A DNA stretch of 64,000 nt from Nitrospira sp. CG24A (GCA_002869925.2 NEWT02000035.1:364475-428474); one strand, 5' to 3'; positions 36,453 to 45,060 are shown, counted from the stretch's first letter. Made by a program: numbers and translations. The notes: generated by a model from the sequence alone, not told the origin.

Positions 36453-38273
36453 ATGGAGATTATGTTTCTGAAGCGTTGGCTGGTTGGCGATCCACTCAAG
36501 AGTACTCAGGCAGCACACGAACGGCTGTCGAAAACCCTCGCTCTCGCAATCTTTTCCTCGAACGCGATTTCGTCCGTGGCCTATGCCACAGAGGAAATCT
36601 TGCTGGTGCTGGTCCTCGCGGGAACCGCCGCCGTTGCCTGGTCGATCCCCATCAGCTTTGCGATTCTGTTTCTCGCCGTGGTCCTGACCATTTCCTACCG
36701 CCAAATCATCTACGAATACCCGGAGGGTGGCGGGGCCTACATTGTCGCCCGCAACAATTTAGGGGAACTGCCGTCGCTGATCGCCGCCGGGGCCTTGATG
36801 ATCGATTACGTCCTCACGGTCGCCGTCAGCGTAGCGGCAGGCATCGCGGCCCTGACCTCAGCGGTCCCAAGTTTGTTCGAACATCGCGAGGCCCTCGGAT
36901 TAGTCTCCATTATCTTCATTATCGTCATGAATCTTCGCGGGGTGCGGGAGTCGGGAAAGTTCTTCGCCGTCCCCACCTATTTTGCCATCGGCGCCCTTGG
37001 AGTGATGGTGGCAGTCGGCTGTATCCAGGCCCTGTTCGGCCAAGCGGCCTCGGTGCCAGCGGACGCTCAGACAACGATGGAAGACCTGACGCTCTTTCTG
37101 ATCCTTCGCGCATTCGCCGCCGGCTGTTCAGCCGTAACGGGAATGGAAGTGATCTCCAACGGTGTGAAGTCCTTTCGCCAGCCGGAGGCGCACAATGCCT
37201 CGACCACCATGATTTATATGTCGCTGATTCTGGCGGCGTTATTTATGGGAATCAGCTTCATGGCCGACCACTATGCCGTTCTTCCCAAAGCGGATGAGAC
37301 GATTGTGTCTCAACTCGCTCGCCTCACCTTCGGCACGGGTGTGTTCTACTACGCGATCCAAATCGGAACGATGCTGCTGTTAGTCCTGGCCGCCAACAGC
37401 GCCTTCGCCGGCTTCCCTCATCTCGCGTCAATCTTAGCGCGCGACGGCTATATGCCCCGTCAGATGGCGACATTCGGCGACCGCTTGGTGTTCTCGAACG
37501 GAATCGTCATTTTAGGCATCTTCGCCTGTTTTCTTCTGGTCCTCTTTCACGGTGACACACATGCCCTAATCCCACTGTACGCCGTCGGCGTGTTTATCTC
37601 CTTCACGCTATCCCAATCCGGCATGGTGCGCCGCTGGCTGACCGAAAAGGGGCCTCATTGGCACACGAAGCTGATTGTGAATGGAGCAGGCGCCGTCACG
37701 ACCGGCGTTGCGACCGTCATTCTCGCCACCACGAAATTTATTCAAGGCGCCTGGATTGTGTTCCTTCTCATTGTCATATTGGCCTGGATGTTCCGTTCGA
37801 TCCACTCCCATTACAAAGCCGCCGCCGACCAGATCGCACTCACGCGCGATCACCGCCCTCCCCTTCCACGACGCAATGTCGTCGTGATTCCCATCAACGG
37901 CGTCAATCAAGCGGTCATTCGCGCGGTCGATTATGCGCGCAGTCATCCCGGCGAGATTCATGCGGTGATGGTGGATACCGACCCCCAGGCCACGGCACGC
38001 ATACAAATCCAGTGGGCGCAATGGGGCTGTGGCATCAATTTGCGCGCGCTCCCGTCGCCCTACCGCTCAGTCATGAAGTCCTTGCTCGACTACATCGAAC
38101 AAATTCTCGAAAAGGAACCTGACATCTGGGTGACGGTCGTCATCCCGGAGATTCTTCCCGCCCATTGGTGGCAGAGCATCCTACACAACCAACGCGCGTT
38201 GCTCCTCAAAACCGCGCTCCTGTTCAAAGATCGCGTCATCCTGATCGACGTCCCGTTCCACTTGAAGAGATGA
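36453..38273 (+). CDS. kimA: KimA-type potassium importer (APC superfamily)
   Basis: 606 aa, the same length as Bacillus KimA (607). About twelve TM helices span residues 28-450 with the KimA-like blocks SSNAISSVAYATEEILL, SYRQIIYEYPEGGGAYIVARNNLG, AFAAGCSAVTGMEVISNGVKSF, LARDGYMPRQMATFGDRL and IPLYAVGVFISFTLSQSGM. The cytosolic C-terminal domain (about 480-606) starts VVVIPINGVNQAV. KimA is a proton-coupled K+ uptake system controlled by c-di-AMP in Firmicutes. The ATG at 36462 is an alternative start. The stop overlaps the next gene (ATGA). Confidence 0.85.
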   Translation: MEIMFLKRWLVGDPLKSTQAAHERLSKTLALAIFSSNAISSVAYATEEILLVLVLAGTAAVAWSIPISFAILFLAVVLTISYRQIIYEYPEGGGAYIVARNNLGELPSLIAAGALMIDYVLTVAVSVAAGIAALTSAVPSLFEHREALGLVSIIFIIVMNLRGVRESGKFFAVPTYFAIGALGVMVAVGCIQALFGQAASVPADAQTTMEDLTLFLILRAFAAGCSAVTGMEVISNGVKSFRQPEAHNASTTMIYMSLILAALFMGISFMADHYAVLPKADETIVSQLARLTFGTGVFYYAIQIGTMLLLVLAANSAFAGFPHLASILARDGYMPRQMATFGDRLVFSNGIVILGIFACFLLVLFHGDTHALIPLYAVGVFISFTLSQSGMVRRWLTEKGPHWHTKLIVNGAGAVTTGVATVILATTKFIQGAWIVFLLIVILAWMFRSIHSHYKAAADQIALTRDHRPPLPRRNVVVIPINGVNQAVIRAVDYARSHPGEIHAVMVDTDPQATARIQIQWAQWGCGINLRALPSPYRSVMKSLLDYIEQILEKEPDIWVTVVIPEILPAHWWQSILHNQRALLLKTALLFKDRVILIDVPFHLKR

Positions 38274-39337
38274 TCGTGAAACGTGAAACGTTAAACGTAA
38301 AACGTAACACGAGGTATCGGAACCTCGGTCTATTCCTATTGACGGCTTGGCTCGCCCTCACAGGCTATCCAGCACACGCCTTCAAAGTCCTCGAACCGGC
38401 GGAGGGGGCGAAGCTGAGATCAGGCGACACGATCACCGCCCGTGTGGATCTGGGCAAAGACTCCAATCTCGTCCAAGTCCGCTACTATTGGTATGGCGAA
38501 CAGGATGACACACTGGTTGAACAGGAAGACGCCACAGCGACGGGCTCGATCGTGGCGCCGGTGGCACTGATCGGAATGTCCGACCATCACCCACCCTTCG
38601 GCGGCCCATTGTTGGTCCCGAAAGACGGCATCGGACCGATGCGGTTACTGGCGGTCGCAGAAATTTCACGAGGTCGATTGGAAAAACGATCCGTCTTCGA
38701 TGAAATTCTGGTGCAGGTAGAACCCGCGGCTGCCCTCACCTCCATCGAATTTGAAACCGACAAACCCTTGCAACTCGGCCGCGCCGGGCAATCCTCTGCG
38801 TTCGGGCACGTCGACTCAATGGGCAAGGTCTTCGAATTGCCCGTAGTCGGTGAGTTCACCGATGGCGTAACTCGCCGAATCAGTACCCTGGGCAGCGGCA
38901 CGAGATACCAGTCTTCGAACCCCAAGATCATTCGAGTGTTGGCCAATGGTCTCCTGCAGATTGTCGGTAACGGAAAGATGATCCTCACCGTCACCAACCG
39001 CGGTAAACAGGCGATGCTCGATGTCACCGTCGAGGTGAACGAGGAACCGAACGAGCCTCCGGTCGCGGACGCAGGCCCCAACCAATCGGTCAAAGCTGGA
39101 ACCAAAGTGAAGCTGAGCGGGTTGAAGAGTCGGGACGCGGAAGGCGAAGCCCTCTACTATTCGTGGAGCCAAGTCCGCGGCAGTAAGATCGCGATGCTGG
39201 ACGTGGATAACGCCGATGCCTCCTTTCTCGCGCCGATCATGTCGGAGAAACGGACCTATCGGTTTAAGCTACGGGTGACGGATAAGAAGGGGGCGGATAG
39301 TGTGCCAGCATTCGTCGACGTGACCGTTGAGCCTTAA
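38270..39337 (+). CDS. Exported PKD/Ig-like protein
   Basis: 355 aa; start at 38270 overlapping the kimA stop by 4 nt, not the track's 38165. The first 15 residues (MIVKRETLNVKRNTR) are encoded by a heptamer repeat. A signal segment (LFLLTAWLALTGYPAHA) follows. Then come an N-terminal beta domain beginning FKVLEPAEGAKLRSGDTITA, a BIG2-like part (VDSMGKVFELPVVGEFTDGVTR ... LTVTNRGKQ) and a C-terminal PKD-like domain (PPVADAGPNQSVKAG to the end). Probably a surface or periplasmic binding protein. The link to K+ uptake may be positional only. Confidence 0.72.
   Translation: MIVKRETLNVKRNTRYRNLGLFLLTAWLALTGYPAHAFKVLEPAEGAKLRSGDTITARVDLGKDSNLVQVRYYWYGEQDDTLVEQEDATATGSIVAPVALIGMSDHHPPFGGPLLVPKDGIGPMRLLAVAEISRGRLEKRSVFDEILVQVEPAAALTSIEFETDKPLQLGRAGQSSAFGHVDSMGKVFELPVVGEFTDGVTRRISTLGSGTRYQSSNPKIIRVLANGLLQIVGNGKMILTVTNRGKQAMLDVTVEVNEEPNEPPVADAGPNQSVKAGTKVKLSGLKSRDAEGEALYYSWSQVRGSKIAMLDVDNADASFLAPIMSEKRTYRFKLRVTDKKGADSVPAFVDVTVEP
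38275..38312. repeat. GTGAAAC heptamer tract inside a coding start
   Basis: GTGAAAC GTGAAAC GTTAAAC GTAAAAC GTAACAC: five 7-nt units that form the N-terminal codons of the PKD/Ig gene. Confidence 0.8.
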
Positions 39338-39338
39338 C

Positions 39339-39460
39339 GGCTGCTGAAAAAGGCACCCAACTTCGTTCTCGTCTCGCAAGAGTCCTCAACGTACCCCAGA
39401 GGGTACGCCTCCGGCTCTTGCCTCGCCTGCGGCCTTGTTGGCTGACCTTTTTGAGCAGCC
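39339..39460. repeat. TIR-bounded intergenic repeat element (variant)
   Basis: Starts GGCTGCTGAAAAAGG and ends CCTTTTTGAGCAGCC, its near-perfect inverse complement, enclosing GTACCCCAGAGGGTACGCC and CTGCGGCCTTG. Related in core to the larger elements at 7152 and 42580. Placed between convergent/tandem genes, it could also terminate transcription. Confidence 0.75.
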
Positions 39461-39542
39461 TGTTCTTGACCACAAGACTTTGGACATCGCTCTCGACAAT
39501 TAACCTGATGGCTCTGATCTATATTCACAAAAGGTTGAAACT

Positions 39543-41051
39543 ATGCTCCCAAATTCCTTCAGTGATCGACTCAATAAAATGATGGAAATAAAATTAGAGG
39601 AAATCGCTCAGGAAACACAGGAGGCGTTTTCCAGAGACAGTGCGGAAGCCGCCAGCAGGGGATTGATTCATTCAAGTAATACTCTTGGCCTTTACCAACG
39701 AAGGCGAGTTCGACAGATAGAGCGGCGCGTAGAAGCTGTACTTTTATGTCAAAAACGTCTCATCTCCGCTGTGCGCCTTCCTTTCAACGAGACCTTAGCT
39801 TCTGCGCTTAAAGCACAGTCAGAGGAATGGGTAACTCCGGAGTGGTGCGAGCAATCTGTGCAATCCGACCCCGACTTGGGCTTGGTTAAAGACTACAAAA
39901 CTGACTTTCGAAAAGAAACTCTACAAGCCAGAAACAGCGCCCTGAAAAAAGCCTCCATCGAAATTGATCTCCTCATCGATGAGTTGCGCGCACAGTCAAC
40001 CATTCAGGCTCCAGTGAACGCTAAGGAGTTGGACCAAAAATTCAAGATCCTTTTGAGTCCTGACCAGGCAAAGAAAGACTTCAATGAATGGGTAGAGAAA
40101 CTAGGCCCAGTCAATGGATCCGTCGCTGTACTTTTTCTCGACCTCGATAACTTTAAAGCGCTGAACACGAAATACACTGAGCCAAGAATTGATCAGGACT
40201 TTCTGCCTGATGCAATGAATCTTGTTGAAGGCTTCGTCCGAGTCAGGGGAGAGGCAGCAAAACATGGAGGAGACGAGTACGTCATCATACTTCCGAACCA
40301 TGACGCGACAGAAGCTGTAGTGTTTTCCGAGAAGCTTCGGCGAGCATTCGAACAACACAAATTTTCAGTGGCAGGAAATGATGTTCGCATTACAGTATCT
40401 ATCGGTGTGGCTATGTGGCCACTTCATGGATCAACCTATGAAGAAGTGCTCACGAAATCGAGTGCCGCAAAACAAATCGCCAAGGCGAATCGCAACAAGG
40501 TCGTTCTTGTTCAAGCTGCAACGGAGCAAGAACTTCCTCTCCCGAAAAGCGGGTTATCCCCTGCAGGACAAAAACTCGCTCTGTTTCTGAATCAACAATC
40601 CCAGGCAGCCGAGGAGGCAGATCCCTTACTTGGGCCTGAGATAATCTCGGCTAATGGACAGCTTACAGAGGAAGAACTAACGATTGCGGCAGACGAACTA
40701 CGTGCGCGAGGCTGGCTCACGACCGATGTGGACGGAAGCAAGATCGGTTTTCGCTATATCCAGCCAACTCCTTTTCTTTTCTTTGAAACCGATCCCGACC
40801 TGAGAGGATGGGACCCTCGCCAGGATGCGAAAACGGTAGCAATGGTTGCTGTCGGAATGGAGGAAGAATCACTTTCACCTCGGAAAATTGGCGAGAAACT
40901 TGGATGGGAGCCTCGGCGTCTTAACCCAGCTATGAGTTGGCTCGAAAATCAAGGTTTTGCAAAACTCTATAGTACAATGGGTTCATCGCCCTATCGATTC
41001 ACCGTGATGTTCGTTACGCCTTCAACCCGCCGCCTAGCTTCAGAGACCTAA
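39543..41051 (+). CDS. GGDEF-domain protein with C-terminal winged-helix-like region
   Basis: 502 aa, AT-richer than its neighbours. Residues 1-180 are helical, without TM segments or a PAS/GAF signature. A GGDEF domain (about 195-325) contains LFLDLDNFKALN and the active-site variant HGGDEYVIIL (Tyr for Phe), then VRITVSIGVAMWP. The C-terminal 170 residues have two helix-rich repeats (ELTIAADELRARGWLTT; RKIGEKLGWEPRRLNPAMSWLENQGFAKL) that look like winged helices. Possibly a diguanylate cyclase-like regulator linked to DNA or protein binding. Base composition and position between repeats suggest acquisition. Confidence 0.72.
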   Translation: MLPNSFSDRLNKMMEIKLEEIAQETQEAFSRDSAEAASRGLIHSSNTLGLYQRRRVRQIERRVEAVLLCQKRLISAVRLPFNETLASALKAQSEEWVTPEWCEQSVQSDPDLGLVKDYKTDFRKETLQARNSALKKASIEIDLLIDELRAQSTIQAPVNAKELDQKFKILLSPDQAKKDFNEWVEKLGPVNGSVAVLFLDLDNFKALNTKYTEPRIDQDFLPDAMNLVEGFVRVRGEAAKHGGDEYVIILPNHDATEAVVFSEKLRRAFEQHKFSVAGNDVRITVSIGVAMWPLHGSTYEEVLTKSSAAKQIAKANRNKVVLVQAATEQELPLPKSGLSPAGQKLALFLNQQSQAAEEADPLLGPEIISANGQLTEEELTIAADELRARGWLTTDVDGSKIGFRYIQPTPFLFFETDPDLRGWDPRQDAKTVAMVAVGMEEESLSPRKIGEKLGWEPRRLNPAMSWLENQGFAKLYSTMGSSPYRFTVMFVTPSTRRLASET

Positions 41052-41068
41052 ATCATTCTTAGAAGCTA

Positions 41069-41135
41069 CGCCTTGCTCAGTCGTACCCGCCTCTAAGTTT
41101 GGCAGGCTTGCTGGAGTTCTTTCACATGGCGGCGG
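41069..41135. repeat. Copy A of the HExxH-gene 3'-end repeat
   Basis: CCTTG...AGTTTGGCAGGCTTGCTGGAGTTCTTTCACATGGCGGCG. On the minus strand it translates RRHVKELQQACQT-stop, mirroring the C-terminus RRHLKELQQARQ of the gene at 42750. Followed by an antitoxin-like pseudogene. Confidence 0.7.
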
Positions 41136-41228
41136 GTTGGTCCCAAGGGTTTGCCCTCGCGAGTTCCTTCCCCTATAACTAAACTACCCCCTCACAAGAC
41201 GGAGCATCCTTACGCAAAGGAGCCGATC

Positions 41229-41425
41229 ATGGCAACGGTCATGATCTCCCTCTCAGAGAAGAAATACGGCGACTGGAATCGCTGGGTAAGCGCGAGGGCC
41301 TGACCGTGGAGCAGATGGTGCGGCTCGGCATCCACGACTTCATTGGCCAACCTGATGACGCGTTCCATGCCGCTGCCAAGCGGGTGATGGAGAAGAACGC
41401 CAAGCTCTATCGGCGTCTTTCGTAG
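41229..41425 (+). pseudogene. Antitoxin-like protein, frameshifted
   Basis: Starts MATVMISLSEKKYG, then the frame ends; a one-base shift restores a coherent remainder RRLESLGKREGLTVEQMVRLGIHDFIGQPDD to LYRRLS-stop. The style (short, VEQMVRLGI helix, RHH-like start) is that of a VapB-type antitoxin. No toxin follows; the small leftward ORF beside it is not a PIN protein. Confidence 0.6.
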
Positions 41426-41437
41426 CCCATCAACTCA

Positions 41438-41560
41438 TTACTCTGCTAGCCACTTCAGCATCGGCCCGTATTGTTTGCGCAGCTCTTTGATCACCACTTT
41501 GATTCGTGACGAGCCGACCCCAACCTTCGCTTTCTGCTGCCTCACTCTTTTGGCTTTCAT
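41438..41560 (-). CDS. Possible small basic protein (40 aa)
   Basis: Reads MKAKRVRQQKAKVGVGSSRI then KVVIKELRKQ and a hydrophobic end. Very basic; no clear ribosome binding site. It could be the remnant of a longer gene in this cassette. Low confidence. Confidence 0.3.
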   Translation of the reverse strand: MKAKRVRQQKAKVGVGSSRIKVVIKELRKQYGPMLKWLAE

Positions 41561-41606
41561 AGTTCGATAATAGCGAGAACCTGAGGGAAGAACAAATTTG
41601 GATTAC

Positions 41607-41673
41607 GCCTTGTTCCACCGCACTGATCCATGGGTCTGGCGGGCTTACTGAGGTTCTTTCACGTGGCGGCGGA
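41607..41673. repeat. Copy B of the HExxH-gene 3'-end repeat
   Basis: CCTTGTTCC...GGGTCTGGCGGGCTTACTGAGGTTCTTTCACGTGGCGGCG; minus-strand translation RRHVKEPQ-stop. It separates the antitoxin pseudogene cassette from the PIN cassette. Confidence 0.7.
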
Positions 41674-41687
41674 GAGGGTTGACGCTG

Positions 41688-42128
41688 CTAACGGATTTCG
41701 CCGAGGGGATGTACGACCCACTTACCAAATTGGCGAAAGTCTTCGTCAAACGCAAACGCAGTTCCGATACCGAGCCGCTTCATGATCGCGAAGCTGGTAC
41801 AATCCGTGAAGCTGAATCGCTTGTCCGGATACTGACGGAAGATGACCCAAGCTTTTTCTTCGTCGGCTGGAGTGACCCGGATAACGGGCGTCGTGGTCTC
41901 GCCCAGCAAACGGAGTCCAAATTGCAAGGCCGGTTCATACCCGAGTCGCATGCGAAGGAGAGTGATAGTTTCGTGAACGATCACGCTGCTGGTGACGAGG
42001 AGCCGATCCGTGGATTGCACATACTGTAGAGCCTGATGATGCAATCGATCGGTCTGATCCGCGAGAGCAAAGAAGGCCGAGGTGTCAACGAAGACCGAGG
42101 TACGGAGAGAATGGGCAGACAGGCTCAA
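41688..42128 (-). CDS. vapC: PIN-domain ribonuclease toxin (VapC-like)
   Basis: 146 aa, intact. PIN landmarks: SVFVDTSAFFALAD (first Asp), VIVHETITLLR (Glu), FSFTDCTSFAIMKRLG (Asp) and AFAFDEDFRQFG (Asp). Such toxins cleave RNA and are held by a cognate antitoxin. It overlaps the preceding 60-aa gene by 4 nt (ATGA-type), typical of a toxin-antitoxin operon. Confidence 0.82.
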   Translation of the reverse strand: MSLSAHSLRTSVFVDTSAFFALADQTDRLHHQALQYVQSTDRLLVTSSVIVHETITLLRMRLGYEPALQFGLRLLGETTTPVIRVTPADEEKAWVIFRQYPDKRFSFTDCTSFAIMKRLGIGTAFAFDEDFRQFGKWVVHPLGEIR

Positions 42129-42307
42129 GGTTTCTCGTGCAGGTAGGTGTCATGCTCAACGCTGATATCGGTAAACCCACTGGCCCCGATGCCGGCGAGG
42201 GATAAAAGGGCTTTCTTCTGACGAGCCACCCGACTTTGCAGACTCATCCGCTGGACGGTCACAGTTCGTTTGGCATGCGGTTTTCGTTGTTTACGACGAA
42301 GTGCCAT
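42125..42307 (-). CDS. Small basic protein in the PIN operon
   Basis: 60 aa from MALRRKQRKPHAK. Strongly basic first half, then SRVARQKKALLSLAGIGASGFTDISVEHD. No family recognised. It is sandwiched between the AbrB-like and PIN genes with a 4-nt overlap to the latter, so it may be the antitoxin or an accessory. Confidence 0.5.
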   Translation of the reverse strand: MALRRKQRKPHAKRTVTVQRMSLQSRVARQKKALLSLAGIGASGFTDISVEHDTYLHEKP

Positions 42308-42315
42308 GGTTGCCC

Positions 42316-42534
42316 TCAATGCCGCTCGATAGCCACCTGTCTCAGACGCTGAACCATACGGGCCGCACGGCGTCGAGCCGTCCGTCGCCGTTCAGACTCG
42401 ATGAATAGCACATTGCCCTGCCGCTGGACAGAAACGAGACCCGTCAACCCTTTCAATAGGGAAGAGGGAATCAATAATCCTTCTTTGGTCCGCCGCAGCT
42501 TACTCAAGACTCTTACCTCCGAGCATAGCTTCAA
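42316..42534 (-). CDS. AbrB-like antitoxin candidate
   Basis: 72 aa. Pattern KLRRTKEGLLIPSSLLKGLTGLVSVQRQGNVLFIES resembles a SpoVT/AbrB swapped-hairpin DNA-binding domain, followed by a very basic helix (RRRTARRRAARMVQRLR). As first gene of the trio ending in the PIN toxin it is the likely autoregulator. The start could be a later codon. Confidence 0.5.
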   Translation of the reverse strand: MKLCSEVRVLSKLRRTKEGLLIPSSLLKGLTGLVSVQRQGNVLFIESERRRTARRRAARMVQRLRQVAIERH

Positions 42535-42579
42535 GAATATCTGAGTTTCTTGTCGAACACAACCTGCTCGACTTCCCTC

Positions 42580-42750
42580 GCAGGATGCTCAAAAAGGCCA
42601 GACTTCTCACCCTCCCAACCCTGGCGCGCCGAGACGCACCTTGTCCCAAGCAAGGCCGCATGGAGTGGGGCGACTGAGGCGTACCCGGAGGGTACGTCGC
42701 AAGGAGACACACGACTGAGAACGATGCTGGCGGACTTTTCAGCATCCTGC
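42580..42750. repeat. TIR-bounded intergenic repeat element (copy 2)
   Basis: Starts GCAGGATGCTCAAAAAGG and ends CTTTTCAGCATCCTGC. The interior aligns in blocks with the 7152 copy. It abuts the stop codon of the HExxH gene and separates it from the PIN operon. Confidence 0.8.
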
Positions 42751-44315
42751 TAGACCTTGCCAAGTCGCACTGGCCCGTAAACTTGGCGGGCTTGCTGGAG
42801 TTCCTTTAAATGGCGGCGAAGGGCTGGGCCGAATTGGGAGGCGAGGACTGCTTTTCTGTGGGGCGCGATGTTGTGCTCGACCTGTCCGATCGTTTCTGCC
42901 AACTGCTTGACCAACCGCTGACCTGAGCCGGTGAGCCACTTGAGATGCCAGCTGGCGTACTCTAAATCTTGGATCGAATAGCGGACGGATTCCACTTCCT
43001 CAAGACAGCGAAACCTGGCTCGCTGCAGATCGCGTTGGGTCAGTCCTGCTCGTGTCCATCGAACCGATCCACCCCGCTCAGACGCCCACGTTGAGAGTCG
43101 TTCGAAGAGCATCGCTCCCATCGTAAATGTAAATGCCGCATGGAGAATGCCTCTGAGTGGACGCAGGCTGCGGCGCCAGGGAGAGTAGAAAATCTGCTGA
43201 TTATGGTCACCGTGATACATCACGTGCTTGCGGAGCAATAGATTCAGATGATGATGGCTGTTTTCATGGATCAGATCGTCGATCAGATCGAGATTGTCCC
43301 GGTCGAAACAGTTGATAAAGGAGAGCCCTGGCCGGTGGCGATAGCTGAAACTGACGACGCCCTTGGCTTTAAGCGGGACGATCCTGGCGGTCAGCAATGC
43401 CAGAACTTCCTGTCCTTCTGGCCAGGCCTTTTGAATGGTCGTCCAGGCCCGACCGATTCGCGCAACCTGATCAGGTGAGGTGCCAGCGACCGAACGAGGT
43501 TGACGGTCCTTCCCATAGACGAGCGTTGGCCCAGCAGTAATGACGCCTGAACGAGTCTCGATTGCGACGACTGGCGGTCGGTGCGTCCATCTCCACTCCA
43601 ATCGATTACCTCGCCTCATGCAGAGAGACGTCACGGTTCGCTTAATTTTCAGGGACAGCTCGTGCGGCTCGACCAGAACCATGGCATGTCCGGCTGATTG
43701 TTTCAGGGCCCTCTTCACCGAAGGAGGGGCTTCATACATATCGCCCTCCATCCCTACGGCCATTGCTCCAAACAGCTCTGCCCGTTCGACATTGTGTTCA
43801 AGCTGTATCTCGATCGTCCAGGACGGAATCTTGCGAGAAGCGCACCACAGCATCGGAAGTCCCGGCACGAGGCAGAGCGATTCCTGTGTCAGCTCTTGCG
43901 TGAGGCGGACGCACAGTTCGTTGAGTCTCCGTTCGAGCCCCGAGGCTTGTGAGACTCCGCGCGGGAACAGATCGTCCAGGTAGCTGTTCTCAAAAAACTT
44001 CTCTTCGCACTCGGCATACAACTCCGCCGCAAATTCACGAGGACTCCGTTCATCACGGACTTGTTTCAACAGGTCGATGAAATACACCAGGTCGTTCAAC
44101 GCTTCGATCCAGCCAACGACTTTCCAGTGAGCATACCCATCCCGTTCGAGTGCTTGGCTGAGGAACCGAAAGTACGCCACAGGCAGGGCCAACGACTTCG
44201 CGACATCGGCATATTGGCTTTCCAAGTCAAGGCAGAGATCACTCAACAGTCGTTTCATCGATAGACAAAACTCTTCCTGAAGACGAACCAGCGATGGCAC
44301 ATCGAGCAACGGCAT
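42750..44315 (-). CDS. aKG-HExxH-type (mod_HExxH-like) peptide beta-hydroxylase candidate
   Basis: 521 aa, no signal. N-terminal half helical. Around residues 345-400 it has DLIHENSHHHLNLLLRKHVMYHG with the HExxH metal motif, then IFYSPWRRSLRPLRGILHAAFTF and MLFERLS, which is the layout of the mod_HExxH family (TIGR04267-like). Some members are iron/2-oxoglutarate enzymes that beta-hydroxylate residues of ribosomal peptides. No precursor-peptide gene was recognised nearby. Its last ~65 bp exist as extra copies at 41069 and 41607. Confidence 0.65.
   Translation of the reverse strand: MPLLDVPSLVRLQEEFCLSMKRLLSDLCLDLESQYADVAKSLALPVAYFRFLSQALERDGYAHWKVVGWIEALNDLVYFIDLLKQVRDERSPREFAAELYAECEEKFFENSYLDDLFPRGVSQASGLERRLNELCVRLTQELTQESLCLVPGLPMLWCASRKIPSWTIEIQLEHNVERAELFGAMAVGMEGDMYEAPPSVKRALKQSAGHAMVLVEPHELSLKIKRTVTSLCMRRGNRLEWRWTHRPPVVAIETRSGVITAGPTLVYGKDRQPRSVAGTSPDQVARIGRAWTTIQKAWPEGQEVLALLTARIVPLKAKGVVSFSYRHRPGLSFINCFDRDNLDLIDDLIHENSHHHLNLLLRKHVMYHGDHNQQIFYSPWRRSLRPLRGILHAAFTFTMGAMLFERLSTWASERGGSVRWTRAGLTQRDLQRARFRCLEEVESVRYSIQDLEYASWHLKWLTGSGQRLVKQLAETIGQVEHNIAPHRKAVLASQFGPALRRHLKELQQARQVYGPVRLGKV
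42753..42817. repeat. Copy C (source) of the 3'-end repeat
   Basis: CCTTGCC...AACTTGGCGGGCTTGCTGGAGTTCCTTTAAATGGCGGCG, the coding version within the HExxH gene. With copies A and B it brackets two toxin-antitoxin-like cassettes. Confidence 0.7.
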
Positions 44316-44393
44316 GGAGAAGTCAGTCTCCGGGGTGAAGAAGCCAGACTCTACCGGAGGAGGGAGACCGCTGCAAGAAGGAGTGTGGAAGAA

Positions 44394-45047
44394 CTAGGAA
44401 AGTTTCTTCGGGAAGTAGCCGAGTTCATCTAGACGCAGTTCTTTGACGTGCCGCATGACATGGTGGGCGAAATCGACTTGTACGGATGCTTCCAACTGCG
44501 GGGTTCCGCCTGTTACCAGCGAGAAGGGAAGCTGGTCCTTCCAGAGCAAACGGCCATCGTGATTCACGAGATATAAATAAAGACGGCGTGAACCCTCGGC
44601 TTTCCATCCCCAATCGCTTGGATGAGAAGGTGAACCGGTCACGCGACTGATGAGAACGGTATCGACACCCAGGTCCCGGGTGATTTCCTTGGCCAGGGTA
44701 CTGCGATCCTTATCATCGGCTTGTGCCGAACGCGAGTCAGTTTCAGCCACTACGGCCCTGACGGTCAATGGAGACTCGACGCGCAACGTGGTTTCTTGCT
44801 GCAATACAGCCGCAAGCCGCGCGCTCATCTCCGGGTCACCCTCAACCGGAAGAACCGCGATGCTGGTCACCTGTGGATTGCGCATCGCATTGCTTGATCG
44901 ATCCCGTGGAGCCACCCACGATTGCTCAAACGGCCAAAACGTAATATGACTGCTCTTCATCGTATCCACTGCCATCGCTGCCATCCAAGCCCCTGCGGCA
45001 CACCCTTGCAGGAGGAGAGCCCCCGTCACAACCAGTGAGACAGTCAT
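44394..45047 (-). CDS. Lipoprotein, unknown
   Basis: About 217 aa if started at MTVSLVVTGALLLQGCAAG, which gives a clean lipobox LLQGC; the track start adds 42 residues. Mature part: TSIAVLPVEGDPEMSARLAAVLQQETTLRV and DLGVDTVLISRVTG, an alpha/beta pattern reminiscent of small TolB/CsgG-like or GNA1162-like lipoproteins that assemble at the outer membrane. It lies 78 bp upstream of the HExxH gene on the same strand. Confidence 0.6.
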   Translation of the reverse strand: MTVSLVVTGALLLQGCAAGAWMAAMAVDTMKSSHITFWPFEQSWVAPRDRSSNAMRNPQVTSIAVLPVEGDPEMSARLAAVLQQETTLRVESPLTVRAVVAETDSRSAQADDKDRSTLAKEITRDLGVDTVLISRVTGSPSHPSDWGWKAEGSRRLYLYLVNHDGRLLWKDQLPFSLVTGGTPQLEASVQVDFAHHVMRHVKELRLDELGYFPKKLS

Positions 45048-45060
45048 GACATGCGTCCAA

